Of a stretch of 64,000 bases of DNA, positions 1 to 11,806 are shown in pieces; within the stretch, counting starts at the first letter, position 1; each line of letters opens with the position of its first letter. The notes beneath the pieces were generated by a model. It searched no databases, was not told the DNA's origin, and saw nothing but the letters and a program-made list of their open reading frames with translations. The translations under genes and the position numbers were made by a program. Source of the stretch: Trissonchulus latispiculum (Eukaryota; Nematoda; Enoplea; Enoplida; Ironidae); contig JASAND010000835.1 of the NCBI GenBank assembly GCA_030248195.1, forward strand, positions 1 through 64,000, in the 5' to 3' direction.

Positions 1-465
1 TTAAACATAGGATTCTAAGATGTGGTGATTTTATTCTAGCACCAAAAAATCTCTCGGCTAACAGTTATAATCCTGTATAATTTTGTAGGCTATTTATAGT
101 GTAGCCATGATCATAAACTGCGGTACGCTGGAGACTTTTGATTTAGGCCCCCAAAATTTTTAAACAGTTTTTATTTATTGCCAACAGTGAAAAATCGTCA
201 AAATGCAACATTTCTTGCCAGAGGTCGGCAAGGTCGAAGTCGCCAGCCTACAACGGACATCTCACATTGCGTAGTCCTTTAGTTTTTAACACATTTTTCA
301 GGATTGATGTACAGCAGTGTGAAGAAAAGTTGAAAAACATTATTTGCATTTATCAGTCGCAGGAGGGGTGTAGTAATGCTTTGCAACAAAGAGTTTCGTG
401 CTGTTGCAATACAGTCTGACGAAATTTGGAGTAATAAACTATAAATTTGTCAATTTGTCAATCAA
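1..465. other. No gene seen
   Basis: AT-rich sequence without a convincing reading frame, splice-bounded exon or repeat structure. The short open frame beginning near 398 runs into the repeats of the neighbouring foldback element and is not taken as coding. Confidence 0.5.
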
Positions 466-1945
466 CACCGGTGAAATTTTCCCCCCGGAAAAATATCACC
501 GGAGAAATATTCCCCCCCCCGGAAAAATATCACCAGAGAAATTTTTCCGGGGGGAAAGAGTTCACCGATACACTGTAATTGAAATTTTCAAGCAATTATC
601 AACTTTCCAACCTATTTCTTTCCTAGAATATTATCTAATCAATTGAATAGAATCTTAATTTTTGCCTGGCATATTTTTTAAATTATCAAATAAGGAATGA
701 TCTCAGATTCCAGGAACTAAAGTGAAACATTTAGGATAATATTTGTATAGCGGGAGTTATTAGTTTTTTAGAGTACTGAAACATAATTTTTTAGTAAAGT
801 CGTTACAGAAATGCTCAATGGGAAAGATTAAATGACTGCACTTGATCATTACTATCCACTGTGTTAATATGTTTTTGATCGTGTTCCCATCACATTTAGT
901 TGCGGTTTCAGAATTTCTGGGAAAAGGGTAGTGTTGGGATTGGCCGAAAATTTCCGTGGTTGGCTTGGCTTGGCTTGGCCGGACTTTGAAGTTGGCCGGC
1001 CAATTGGCCGTTGGCCGTTGGCCGGCCAACGGCCAATGACAAAAGGCCAATTTGCTGGACGTTTGCCGTTTGCCGAAGTCCGGACAAAGGCCGTTGGCCG
1101 GCCAACGGCAATTGGCCAACGGCCAACTGGTTGGCCGCTGGCCGCTCGTTGGCCGTTGGCTGTTTCTTGGCCGTAAGCTATTGGCCGCTCTTTAGCTATT
1201 TGTCAACGTTGGCGAGCTGGAATTTACTATTTTTATTCGTCTACCGTGCTTAATTGGGCGTCAACTTAATTAAGCTTTATTTCAATAGTACCATTTACAA
1301 TTTACAATATTTGTAAAATAGTTTTTCCGAACATTTAGCTCCAACCCGCGATAGCTCTGTATTAATTTTGCTGGAGGACCGCAATAAAGTGATGAGACGT
1401 TCACCGCCAGACAAATTTAAAAACTACGTTGTTAGCACACTTAAAATTTGCATGCAATTAGCAAATTTAATTGTAAAATAACGCTAATAACGATAAAAAT
1501 TGTCATACTTCTTTAAAATTTTTTGTAATAACCAATTTGTAACATATTAACACAGTGGATAGTAATGTTCAAGTGCAGTCATTTAATCTTTCCCATTGAG
1601 CATTTCTGTAACGACTTTACTAAAAAATTATGTTTCAGTACTCTAAAAAACGAATAACTCCCACTAAACAAATATTATCCTAAATGTTGGGGACCACTTT
1701 AGTTCCTGGGAGCTGAGATCATTCCTTATTTGATTATTTAAGAAAATATGCCAGGCAAAAATTAAGATTCTATTCAATTGATTAGATAATATTCTAGGAA
1801 AGGAATAGGTTGGAAAGTTGATAATTGCTTGAAAATTTCAATTACAGTGTATCGGTGAAATCTTTCCCCCCGGAAAAATTTCTCTGGTGATATTTTTCCG
1901 GGGGGGGGGGAGGGAATTTTCTAGGGGGAAAATTTCACCGTGACA
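466..1945. mobile_element. Foldback element, CCGGAAAAATTTCACC family, copy 1
   Basis: A long inverted repeat. The left arm (about 466-873) reappears in reverse complement at about 1541-1945, including the unique stretches around 640-870 and 1545-1800. The outer part of each arm is a short tandem motif built on CCCCCGGAAAAATTTCACC, and the right end reads CACCGTGACA. A second copy with the same end motif lies at 58315-59820. No transposase is visible, so this is a non-autonomous element. The left terminus looks degraded and no clean target-site duplication was found. The centre holds a separate TTGGCC-rich array. The superfamily is not assigned. Confidence 0.75.
940..1182. repeat. GGCCAA / TTGGCC palindromic array
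   Basis: The central segment of the foldback is a GC-rich array of GGCCAACGGCCAA and TTGGCCGTTGGCC units on both strands, with long self-complementary stretches. The open frames here (WPLAGQRP-like repeats) appear on both strands only because of the repeat. It may be an independent palindromic insertion within the 466-1945 element. Confidence 0.7.
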
Positions 1946-2360
1946 CAGGCAATGCATGCAAGCCAGTGCAATGTCTAAACCCTCTCGTACATATGTTTAA
2001 CATACGATCACGAAATAATTAAACAGATTTTCCATTCAACGGAGAAAGTTAGATGAACAGAATAATATATAAAAGCCGGCTACGCTGAGGCGTAGCCGGA
2101 AATTTTTTCAAACGTGCCCAAACATGCAAACCGCATCGCAGTAGTTCTTTGATTCACTGCATAATAAGAAGCATAACATACAATTCTGATTTGCCTGTCC
2201 TTTCTTATCGCTCATTTTAGCAAAATGCAAGAAATTGACATAAAATAAATTAAATCAGATTAAATCTTGTTAAAACAATCAGAAATAGGAATTGTTGAAA
2301 ACGTCTATTCTTAATTATTTCAAGAATGTCCAAATTTGAATGCTGAGATGTTGGGAAATT
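1946..2360. other. No gene seen; holds a 24-nt hairpin
   Basis: AT-rich sequence without a gene. Its one notable item is the perfect hairpin at 2076-2099, listed separately. Confidence 0.5.
2076..2099. repeat. Perfect 10-bp hairpin with TGAG loop, copy 1
   Basis: The stem CCGGCTACGC pairs perfectly with GCGTAGCCGG around a TGAG tetraloop and is followed by an A/T run. A hairpin of the same shape and loop but partly different stem bases lies at 40462-40485. The function is unknown. It could be part of a mobile element, since similar hairpins with a GAA loop lie at 12969-12987 (inside a foldback) and near 59939. Confidence 0.6.
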
Positions 2361-4022
2361 AAAACCCTTTCGTGACCGCATTATGGAATAGTTAAGGAAA
2401 AAATTTTTAATCGTGCGCTGACTTCTACTCCACCTTGGGATCACATACAACTATTTCGTATAAGTCTATTCCTTTTTCCCTATGAACTGGAATCACTGTC
2501 ACACTTGTGGCTTCTGAGCAGTTATGGCTAAAAATTTCCAACAGAGCTTTTGTTTTCAAAGTGGCAAAAATTAACCACACAGCAACAGTGATTGGTCTAT
2601 TAACAATATAAAGAGCGCATAACACTATAAACAGCAATCAGGCTTGGAAATTCAAGCAAATTCAACGATTTATCATCTGGATGTTGTCGTTAGTATGATC
2701 GCCGAGCATTGAAAATGGCCAAGTTTAAAAATGCCGAAACATGCGCATATGAAACTTGACGCTTTTGAAGTTGTGTCGGTAGATCGCAACAAATTGATCA
2801 ACCAAATCATCTCCACCCATGCCGGCGTTGTAGTTTTAACAGTATAGAGGCTAGGATGGTACCGATAAGAAATTGACGGGCCGGGCCTATCTAAATTATC
2901 AGCCGGATATGAAACAACATGGCTCGACCAAGGCCTGGTCCGGAGCCCAGGGGCCCGATACTATGCCCGGAGCCTAATCAAGCCCAAAGTCTGCTTCCTG
3001 GCCTGGCGTCAAAATCCAGGGCCCGGTGCTAGGCCCGGCTTTCCAAGTCCAGGTCCGCTACTAGGCCCGACTCAAAACACCGCTACTGAGTCCGGCTGGT
3101 AGGGTGTTCCCGGCAGGAACGGTGAGCTCAGAAACCTGAAGAGCCCGCGAGCCCGGTAGTCCAGTAAGCCCTGTGGGGGGGCTCAGCCTCTAATACCTGG
3201 TAGCGGCATTCAGCCAGAGCCGGGTCCAACAAAAAATTTTGCTTGCGGGCCGGTCCTTATCCATTTGCTTGCGGGCCGAGCTGGGCAGAGCCGGGAAATA
3301 TTTTAACGTGGGACCGGACCGGGCCTAGCATAATTTAGCGTTTCCGTCATGCATCGAAGTCTTTGAAATAATATTGTTTGTAAAATTATGAAAATTTTCT
3401 TTTGGCAGCTCGGGCCGGGTCGAATTTTGTCAGCTTACGGGCCGGGCCGGGCCGAAAAAGTCCGGCCCATGCTCATCTCTAGTAGCAGGACATCGTACAC
3501 GAGATAGGCACAGGTTACAGGCTATAAGTTTTTCGATTTTTATGTTGCAGTGACCCGATTGTTTAAATTCACAAGTTCAAAGCAAAACTTTTACGAGTTT
3601 AGCTTTAGAAAAGTTTTTACCGCTGAAGCCCACAAGTCACACTTGTATTAAAATACTCTAGGACAATTTTTGTTACTAGGAAAAAATATTTTTGCATCTG
3701 AAAATAGCTTTTTAAAATCTGTTAACTATTCCGCACAGACCATAATTTTTTGTAAAAGATTGACTGCTTGATGTTTTCCCAATTTTTTCACAAAATGCAC
3801 CCACCTGGGACCTTTCCAACAACCCCCCCCCTTCTGGCTTGCAGTATTTCGCAATAGCACAGACCTGCATGAATGATCTACCTTTTTACGTGCTCTTAAA
3901 CTTCTAATGTCACACTTGTGTCTTGCAGGTTTCAACAGATAAAACATACATAGGCTAGTGGCTAGTTGCTGGCTTCTCAAAGCTGCTGTCACACTTGTGA
4001 CTTGTGGTCACGAAAGGGTTAA
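2361..4022. mobile_element. Inverted-repeat element with CCCTTTCGTGACC ends (piggyBac-like MITE?)
   Basis: The left end near 2365 reads CCCTTTCGTGACC. The right end near 4006-4018 is its reverse complement, GGTCACGAAAGGG, followed directly by TTAA. A TTAA also lies two bases outside the left CCC. The motif CACACTTGTG recurs near both ends (about 2500, 3632, 3910 and 3988). TTAA flanks and CCCTTT ends are typical of piggyBac elements, but the left TTAA is not flush and no transposase is seen. A GC-rich element at about 2848-3484 appears nested inside. Confidence 0.45.
2848..3484. repeat. GGCCCGG-rich dispersed repeat(s)
   Basis: A dense array of GGCCCGG, GAGCCCGG and GGCCCGCTACT-type motifs. 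Its left end (TAGGATGGTACCGATA) matches the start of the array at 17403. Its right end (TTTTTCGGCCCGGCC read inward, with GATGAGCA at the tip) matches the terminus at 44078. So at least two related GC-rich families are fused or adjacent here. There is no coding potential. Confidence 0.6.
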
Positions 4023-4959
4023 AAAGCAGTGGATCCTCGTGAATTAATTTTAAATTTCTCGTTGAACAACGAATAACATACACCATAAAGTTTCTCCCCA
4101 AATAACGCCAAGTTGATGTCATAATTTTGGTGATCTAGGTACTGAATTTTCTAAAGCAACGAATGCAATTTTGGGAGCACTGAATATACATAAATGATAT
4201 GCATACAAAATACATATGCAAATTAATACTAATATAACATACAAAGAATATTGGACATGCATTCAATTTTGGTCGGCTTGGTTCGGCCCGCTTTTTCACT
4301 CGGCCCGGCCTGTTTCCAAATCTTGCCTGATGAGACGCGGCCGCCTTCCATTGCTGAAGTTTTTTAACTAGCATTTACAAGTGCCTAATTGTGGTCTAAT
4401 AGGTTTAGTAAATTTTATATTAGAGATAAGCTGAAATGAAATGCCGTTAACTTGATTAAATTTTTTCCACTGTCAGATAATATCTTTAGAAATCACGTTT
4501 CCTTTCTGGCATTTCCGAAAAGTTTTCTCAGACAGGTCATTTCGGTGTCAACTGTCAAGGCTTCTATTAGATGTTCTGTCAAATCAATTATTCTCTATTC
4601 CATCTATTCCGGCTTTATAGAAACATCAATTTATATATCTTATACAGCGAAATTTCAAAATTTCCTGAATTAAAACTTTGAAACGGAATTACAGAGCTTT
4701 GAAATATTTTTTTATGTGAGATGGTGCAGACTATGTAGTGTTTGAGGCGAACCGGCCGCCGGCCAGGATGCAAATCAACAATCAAAAATTTACAGTTTAT
4801 ACCAACTAACCTTAAAATGAACTCCAAATCTAGCTATGGTACTGTTCTATGCTATGCTGTGCTATTTCTGATTCGAAAATCAACATCTTAGCAATCGTAA
4901 TAGCTGCACTGCAAACTACTCCGGCCGGCGTAAGCCCGGTTCCCTACCTCTGACCGTTT
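4023..4959. other. No gene seen; short GGCCCGGC fragment inside
   Basis: Mostly AT-rich. A degenerate GGCCCGGC-type fragment lies at about 4265-4325, and short GC-rich patches (GCCGGCCGG-like) lie near 4750 and 4920, the latter close to the start of the TTTGTCCG repeats. No exon was recognised. Confidence 0.45.
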
Positions 4960-5137
4960 GGCCGTTTCTGGTTGTCCGTTCGTCCATTTGTCCGCTCACA
5001 TACTAGTTCATACCTTTCAGTTTTTTATTTGTCCTTTTGTCCTCTTGTCCGTTTGTCCCTTTGTCCGTGTGTCCGTTTGAGTTGTTGATTCATAGTTCCA
5101 AGAGTACATAATACCAAGAGTCCATGATTTTCTTCTA

Positions 5138-5818
5138 TATATTAGAAGAAGAGTAAGCCACTAGAGGGCTCCTCTTCTTGGCATTGCGTAACGGTGCTCC
5201 GACCACAATACGCGAATGTTCCCCCGTTTGGGGGGGGGGTCGCCAAATCATACCCCCTCCCCGTTTGGTGGGGGGGTAGGCAACAGCCAATCAGATTGCA
5301 GAAACCCCCTCCCCGTTTGGTGGGGGGTAGAGCAGACTGATTCTGGCTTTTGAAAAAGGGTCCCCGTTTGGGGGGGGGGTCGACACAAGAGGTCCCCGTT
5401 TGGTGGGGGGTATGCAAAAGGGGTCCCCGATTGGGGGGGGGTCACAAAAAGTGGTCCCCGTTTGGGGGGGTCGCCAACAGCCAATCAGAATGAGCAAAAC
5501 TTAGCCGGGTTGAGCGACCCCCCAAATGGGGACCCATTTTCGAATAGAACAAAAACTACCGTAATCCTCTGCTCTACCCCCACCCCCCCACCCAAAGGTA
5601 TGGGGGGTTTCTGCAATCTTATTGGGTGTTGGCTACCCCCCCACCAAACGGGGACCTCTTTTTGAATACCCCCCCCACCAAACGGAGGGGGGGTATGCTA
5701 TGTCGATTTGGTCGACCCCCCCCCCAAACGGGAGAACATTCGCGTATTGTGGTCGGAGCACCGTTACGCAATGCAGTGAAGAGAAGCCCTCTAGTGGCTT
5801 ACTCTTCTTCTTAATAAT
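5138..5818. mobile_element. Palindromic element with CCCCGTTTGGGGGG units
   Basis: The left arm (about 5138-5240: AGAAGAAGAGTAAGCCACTA through GAACATTCGCG) recurs inverted at about 5720-5818. Between them are at least ten units of a ~20-bp core (CCCCGTTTGGGGGGG), in opposite orientation on the two sides. The G and C runs could form alternative DNA structures. There is no transposase. Confidence 0.75.
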
Positions 5819-5844
5819 AGTGCAATTATGCACTCTTGATAATA

Positions 5845-6205
5845 CATAATAAGAGTATATATGCCACTAGGCAAGCTCTATGTTATCAGAGCAAAAACTA
5901 TGCTCTGCACGCTAACGGCCCAGCCCCCGCAAATTAGACCCTTCACTTCAAAGAATTTTGTGCGCTATGTTTGTGTTCTCAAGCTCGAAGCAGGCACAAA
6001 ATTCGCGCACGCACTGCTTGTGATTTTGAGCTTAAGCACATAAACATAGAGCGAGTGAGCGTACCCCCGTTTCGACCAGGTACTGATTTGCGGGGGGGTC
6101 ACTAGGGTCTGATTTGCGGGGGGGGGGTGGGCCGTTAGCGTGCAGAGCATAGTTTTTGCTCTGATAACATAGAGCTTGCCTAGTGGCATACTCTTATTAT
6201 TATGT
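5845..6205. mobile_element. Palindromic element with GCCCCCGCAAAT units
   Basis: The left arm (about 5848-5935: ATGCCACTAGGCAAGC onward through the GCACGCTAACGGCC motif) is nearly perfectly inverted at about 6125-6200. The loop holds a second inverted pair around AAATTTTGTGCGC-like sequence and a GGGGGGG tract. It directly abuts the preceding palindrome. Both lie between the CAAGAGTAC and GTACTCTTG end motifs. Confidence 0.7.
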
Positions 6206-6370
6206 ACTCTTGATAGTTCTCCGTTTGTCCTTTTGACCGTTTGTCTGTTTGTCCGTAAGGAATGTCCGTTTACACTGGAACACTGCTCTACTTTTCCGGT
6301 TGTCCGTAAGCAACAAGTATGAATCAACTCATAAAAGCAAACCAGACAAACGGACAAACGGACAATCGGA

Positions 6371-6690
6371 AAGCTGTTTCGTTTAGACATAAGAAAATAC
6401 TTTTTTAGTGAACGAGTAGTCAAATTTTGGAATTGTCTTCCTGAAGAAATCGTGACAACACCCGCAATTGAAGTTTTTTTGCAATATCGCAATATCATTT
6501 GCAATATAGCGAACAATACATTTCAACAACATTCAGAAGGTCGGGTAGGTGTAGTCGGCTATCTGCGCAATACGTACCTTCACCTCCAGTGACCATCATA
6601 ACCACGTGCCGTACCATTTATAACCTTATGCTAAACTTTGTGTAACCTATGTTGATTGGTAAATAAATTAATTAGAATTAGAATAACAAA
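6371..6690 (+). pseudogene. LINE 3' end: C-terminal tail of ORF2 plus 3' UTR
   Basis: The frame from about 6371 to the TGA at 6590-6592 contains RLDIRKYFFSERVVKFWN followed by CLPEEIV, a pattern typical of the extreme C-terminus of CR1/Jockey-type LINE reverse transcriptases (R-D-R-K-x-F-F, R-V-V-x-x-W-N-x-L-P). The catalytic RT domains are absent. The copy is 5'-truncated and abuts the TTTGTCCG repeats. The sequence after the stop to about 6690 ends in AATTAGAATTAGAAT-like repeats, as LINE 3' ends often do. Clade not determined. Confidence 0.6.
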
Positions 6691-7610
6691 GAGACTGTGT
6701 ATTGGCATTCTCTTATCATTGTATATGTACTCTTGCTTCCAACTTCCACTAAGTTATCCCGACCTGCGAGTTCAAGATGATTGAAAGCTCTAAATGATTG
6801 CGAATTTTAGCTATTATGCTTGTGCTCTTGCGAAACCAATTCAGTGTGGGATGATTACAGTTTGAGTGTAGTGTAGTGAGTGGGTACAGGTACAGCAGGA
6901 TAGTAGCACAGCAGGAATATTCCTACAATTAAGCCTGTATTACTTCGTTATCATGAATCTAATACCTAATTTAAGACCAAAAATTGTAGATGGGAAGAAA
7001 ATATTTTCAATAGCAGTTTGATGATAAAATTACAGATGATAAGTCCTAAGATTGTTTTGATTAGACGAAAACGAGGGAGCTGCAATTCTTCATTTTAATT
7101 TGAGTAGGTAGATCCAATAAAAAGCTATTCATTTCTGATTCTGTTATACACTTTTGAGGCATGCCGAGCCAGAGCCCGGCAAACCAATGGGCCAATAGGG
7201 AACTTAATATTCGAAGAGAGTCTGACTGTTAATATTAAAAGTTGAACTGGTTCATTTGGATGGCTGGTTACGTTCATTTGATGATAGATTCCTTTTTCAC
7301 TAATAGGAACAGTTAATATCAAAGCATTGCTTTAGCACTATATAGGTTTCAGATTAGCGACAATTTTGGTTTTGGTAATGTTTTGAAGTCTTTTGTTTTT
7401 GCGTCCCTTCTAAAAATGTGGGGCAGTTTGCATATTTAGTTAATTGCAGTGCCTTGCTATTATTACAAGACTTCTATTCTGCTTTTTGCTATCGCAGCCT
7501 TGCTTCACTACAGACGGACCCATTTTTTCTAAACGTACATAGGTAGCTGTGTCCGTGTGTCAACTCTACTCCAGCTGAGCAGGAGCAAATGTGTGATGAT
7601 GGCGTGACCT
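6691..7610. other. No gene seen
   Basis: AT-rich sequence. A TATGTACTCTTG motif at about 6725-6736 matches the ends of the 5099-6215 cluster. Nothing else was recognised. Confidence 0.45.
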
Positions 7611-7892
7611 GGGCCAGTTTCATAAAAATGTTCTAGAGTTCTCGAGTCAAGTTCTCTCGACCAGATAATTTTTGCCTACTTGAGTGATTCCTGCTCGAGA
7701 AGTTTTTGAAAATCTAAATTTATAATTTTTTGCTTCAATAATTTGCATAGTTCACTAAATAAATTTGCATAAAATTATCCGTAGATAGATTTACATATAA
7801 TTTTTAATACTGAGAAGGTTGTTGTCGCTGAAAACAGACTACTCGAGAACTTGAGCACTCGAGAACTCGAGATTTTTTCTAAAATTGGCCCC
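7611..7892. mobile_element. Small foldback with CTCGAG-rich arms
   Basis: The left end GGGCCAGTTTCATAAA is mirrored by AAAATTGGCCC on the right. Inside each end is TTCTCGAG / CTCGAGAA sequence (7637-7650 and 7838-7874). The inner part is AT-rich. The GGGCCAG start resembles that of the 19992-22114 element. No matching target-site duplication could be identified. Confidence 0.55.
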
Positions 7893-10137
7893 TGGATGGA
7901 AACTGTATGTGTTGGCGTATAAGTATAAGACTCTGATTGTGTGTCGTTTCTCCCACAAAAGGGGTACTGTAAAGTTGGAAGTGTGTTGAACAACCAAACT
8001 TTACGAGTGGGAAACAGGAGCGTGCACAAGGAGAACGTGGAACCTGGAGGAGATGTAGTTCCAGTCGATCTATGCTAACCTCGCCAAAAGACCTAGTGAA
8101 TCTTACCGAACGGAGTTTAACCTGCCGATGAAGAGCAAAGACTCAAATAACAATTAAGTTACCCCAAATTTGCTGAAAAATACATACTTAAAATATCTAA
8201 CTACCTACCCAATAAATCCTTAGAAAAGCCTTACCTACCGAATATACAATTCCAATGCAAAAACCTAAGCTAAGAAGACGCCCTAAATGTTCCAAAAAGA
8301 GACCACATTTACTTTAAAATTATGCTTGACAAAGGGGCGAACCCCGAAATGCGTACAAAATGAGGTGCAATGCAATGCAATAGATACAGAACCAAGAATA
8401 ACCTAACTAAATTTTACAGAAGTTTCAATGCAAAAATAGAATAGAACAAAATAATTTTTACCAGACCGACTGAACACAATAAACAAACCACAACAAACTA
8501 ACCTAATAAATGAAACCTAAGCTAGTCAGGTAAATTTTGAAATATTTATAGAAATTATGAGAAGAAAATAAAACGAGAAACTTTCATAAGAAAAGACAGA
8601 AGAAACGTTTTAGCGTAAAAGAGAGAAAATACTTTTAACTAACTAAAGAGTGAATAATTAATAATAGTATAGCTCTACAGGGTCACCCTGAAGCAACAGA
8701 AAGTCTAAAGTGGTACCCACTTTAGACTGATAATACAAATAATATAACGCACAGCTAATACAGGTCCACGGCAGAGAGCGAGCAATATACACGACCAGTC
8801 ACGCAGAGAGAAAAACAACAGACTGAGGGGCTAGACTTTTGACAAGAGAGAACTAGTTTGAAAGAGACGTGAATGAATTTGATTGGTTGAACTTGAGACC
8901 ACCTTGGAAAGCAAGAAGTTGGGAGAGACTCTCAGCCAAAACAGACAAGTACGCAGCGCCACCTAGTGATTAGGCTGGCTGATACACATATACGTAATTT
9001 ACACATAAACACACTAAGCATTTCAACTCAAAGACTTTCAAATAAATTTCACAACATAATTTCAATATAAATTTCACACATTATAAATTCCTTCTAAAAT
9101 AACATTTCTACACTAATTTCAACCCAAAATAAATTCAATCAACACACATTAATATTTTAGAGGACCGACGTCACGTCGCCTCATTGTCATTACAGTACTG
9201 CTGACATCTCTAACCTATCTTATTTGACACTTAGGTAGGGTCAAACAGAGGAAATTAAAGGTCACTGTGAATGACATACTCAAATCTTTAACTTAACAGT
9301 TTGAGGTTTAAATTAAATCTAATTTAATCGCAGTTTCAAATCTAATTGGTAACTTTTGTGCAGCTAGTTGTATGTTTTTTCTCAAATTATGGCCGATGTG
9401 TTATCTAAACTAAACTTTTAAAAAGTAAGCAATCCCCCCAAAGATTAAAGTAAACAATATCGCCCCAACGCTTTACCTCTATCAATATCTTTACTGTATG
9501 GATTTGTTTCCACGCATGTCTGATTGATTTGTAAAATTTTAAAAAGTTTAAATTTTCCAAGGGGGACTATGGGAAACCAACACACTATGTCATGGATCTT
9601 GTAGAAACATCTTATGGGGTTTTCTAATAGTAATCACTTCGTCATTAGTTGTTATTCGGTCTTTCGTTCGTTATTTGTCAGTAACTTCTTGTAAATGTAT
9701 ATATTTTGTTTTGGAACAACAATATCAAATATCCCAAATTCTCATAAAGTCGTTAATAAATCACAAAAATTCTCATAAATTCATGAAATTCATCAGGAAT
9801 TTATTATAAAACCTTACAAATTGTAACTTTATACCTTCAAAAATTGTGCAATTTGATTGGTTTTGTAAAAACAAAATTATTGAAAACGTTTTCCGTAAAC
9901 GTCATAAGACCTTTAACTTAACGCATGACGAGGTATACGGTAAAAGTGTTGGAAAAGGAGAATTAATTAGGCAGAGAAATCATGTTGAGTTAAGTGGCAG
10001 GTGATTAATAGCTCTGTCAAATTCCAGCAGTAAAATGTGGGAGGAACGACACACAGCTTAAGACTCTCTGTAATGTTGTGTAAGGCTCAGACATAATTAC
10101 ACAAGAACGGAGAGGAGTTTCAAAACGTCCACTTTCA
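7893..10137. other. No gene recognised; A-rich stretch
   Basis: The + strand is A-rich between about 8080 and 9150, with no convincing open frame on either strand and no inverted repeat I could match. It could be an old retroelement untranslated region or ordinary intergenic DNA. Nothing decides between these. Confidence 0.4.
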
Positions 10138-10306
10138 TCAGTCAGAATTGCATTAGTCAGAATTTCATTAGTCAGAATTTCATTAGTTAGAATTTCAATA
10201 GTCAGAATTCAAAATTTGAAATAATATAAGTTGAACTTTCATTTGTCAGAATTTCATAAGTCAGAATGTCATTAGTCAGTATTTCGTAAGTCAGAATTTT
10301 ATTTTT
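10138..10306 (+). repeat. Degenerate ~15-bp tandem repeat (GTCAGAATTTCATTA)
   Basis: About eight imperfect copies of GTCAGAATTTCATTA, interrupted once by an AT-rich spacer near 10210-10245. Non-coding. Confidence 0.75.
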
Positions 10307-10454
10307 CTAGTTTCTTCAAAATTTTGCACGTTGCTGCACAGTCTTAGGGCCTTTCCCGATAAAGTAGGGGAGAGTAGAGAAGAGCAGAGCTAAAATCAAC
10401 TCTTTTGTAGCTCTTAACTCTTCCCGAAAAAGAACATTGACGATTTTCGCCAAA

Positions 10455-10503
10455 CCAAGAGTACATAATCCAACAGTTATTACGTTGGATTATGTACTCT
10501 TGG
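10455..10503. repeat. Perfect 19-bp stem hairpin with CAAGAGTACATAAT ends
   Basis: CCAAGAGTACATAATCCAA pairs perfectly with its reverse complement at 10485-10503 around an 11-nt loop. A rearranged copy (CCAAGAGTACGTAATAACTG) lies at 11776-11806. The motif GTACTCTTG also ends other repeats at about 5099, 6200, 6730 and 50833, so this may be a small MITE or the remnant of one. Confidence 0.65.
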
Positions 10504-10574
10504 TTATATATATATATATATATAAAACTATATCAGTAAGAACTTACAGTACCTTACAGTACAGAACTTACCTA

Positions 10575-11701
10575 CAGAGTTGGACGCGGTCGCGGGTACT
10601 CGCGGGTACCCGCGGGCGGTCGCGGTCATGGTCAAATTTTCATGACCGCAATGACCGCAAATTTCTATCAAATCGTGGTTATTTAGGCCAATTTGTATTA
10701 AAAAATTTCCAATTTTTTCAAATTGTTCCTTTACTTTATATGTAGTCCTTTCGTTGAACGAATTATATATCAGCTTCACATTTGCTGTTTATTTTGTTAT
10801 TTTATATTTTTGTTATTTTAGTAGAATGTTTTGAGTGGTTGGACAAGAGTGTCAGTCCTTACTGTGTAGTTTGGGGTTTTTAATTTGTTTAACATCTTTT
10901 TGTCTAATTTCAATTTTGAAAATGTCATGATTTTATGCCGGGTTCTGTTCGTTTCCATGAACTAAAAAAGCAATATACCAAAGAATTTAAATTTTCAAGT
11001 TTGTGCCCTCCGCGACCACTATCGAATCTTTTCTTAAATTTTGCACCTTTTTCTTCAAGTGACAGTTGACAGGAACGAGAATTAGTACCTCTTCGTGGTA
11101 ATGAAAAAGCCGGAATATCAATATTTGTAAATTAGATGCCAAATGAAAGGTTTTTGCGCTGGCTAACTAACTTTCAATCGATTCAGTTAAATTCAATTCG
11201 ATCAACAAGTTCTGAAAGTTTCAATCAATGATATACCTAACATTGGATGAGTATTTAAGGTTAAAAATACTCGAAGGGAGGGAAACCAACGCTTTAAGCA
11301 GTGTTTAATTTAGTATGCTGCCCCTTCGGTTGGTAACCTCAACCCTAAAGCGAAAGAAAAGACACCCTGCACACAGAATTTCACTATCGAACACTCCAAA
11401 TGCAGTAACGAAACCGAATTGTGTAATTTTCAATTGCGCTGTCGGAAAATATATACGTAAGCTGCACCAGCCATAAACGGTATCTGTATACCGACTGCGG
11501 TGATGTATAGCTGTAAAACATAGTGAATACCTTATAAATAAGAAAAAAAGTGGATTTTTTGCATAAAATTGAAGGTTATTAAACTCAAACTTTTGCGGTC
11601 ACAAAATTAGCTTGCGGTCGCGGTCGCGGGCGGTCGCGGTCACGACTTCTGCGGTCGCGGGGCGGTCGCGGTCGCAAAAAATGTGTCCATGTCCAACTCT
11701 G
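10575..11701. mobile_element. hAT-like foldback with GCGGTCGCGG arms, 8-bp TSD CTTACCTA
   Basis: The ends CAGAGTTGGAC (10575) and GTCCAACTCTG (to 11701) are perfect inverted repeats, flanked on both sides by CTTACCTA (10567-10574 and 11702-11709). The subterminal regions (about 10586-10655 and 11595-11680) are arrays of GCGGTCGCGG/CCGCGACCGC type. The 8-bp duplication and CAG-type ends fit the hAT superfamily. No transposase frame survives in the 1.1 kb, so it is non-autonomous. It is flanked by the CAAGAGTAC motifs. Confidence 0.85.
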
Positions 11702-11806
11702 CTTACCTACCTACATTTTATAGACAGGAAATGAAGATAGGCTGTTTCGTTCGAATTCTACAATAAACTGAATGGCCAAGAGTACGTAATAACTGTTGGA
11801 TTATAT

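Larger units (their letters stand above)
4960..6370. mobile_element. Composite nested foldback cluster
   Basis: Arrays of TTTGTCCG-type units on the left (about 4960-5085) are mirrored by TTTGTCC and CGGACAAA units on the right (about 6222-6365). Inside them, CAAGAGTACATAATA (5099) and TATGTACTCTTGA (about 6200) form a second pair of inverted ends. Inside those sit two palindromes (5138-5818 and 5845-6205). This layering suggests repeated insertion of foldback elements into one another. No protein is encoded; the proline- and glycine-rich frames here come from CCCCGTTTGGGG repeats. Confidence 0.65.

Noticed and set aside
908..1253. Open frames with WPLAGQRP-type repeats
   Set aside because: They are produced by the palindromic GGCCAACGGCC array and are present on both strands.
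3726..3992. 88-codon minus-strand frame with several cysteines
   Set aside because: It lies in the repeat-bearing right part of the 2361-4022 element, with CACACTTGTG motifs inside it; no family or splice support.
5142..5849. Overlapping open frames rich in PPPNG / TPPP
   Set aside because: They occur in several frames and on both strands of the CCCCGTTTGGGG tandem repeat; there is no start context or family.
7611..7892. 8-bp duplication for the CTCGAG foldback
   Set aside because: Flanks CGTGACCT and CTGGATGG do not match, so the element is listed without a duplication.
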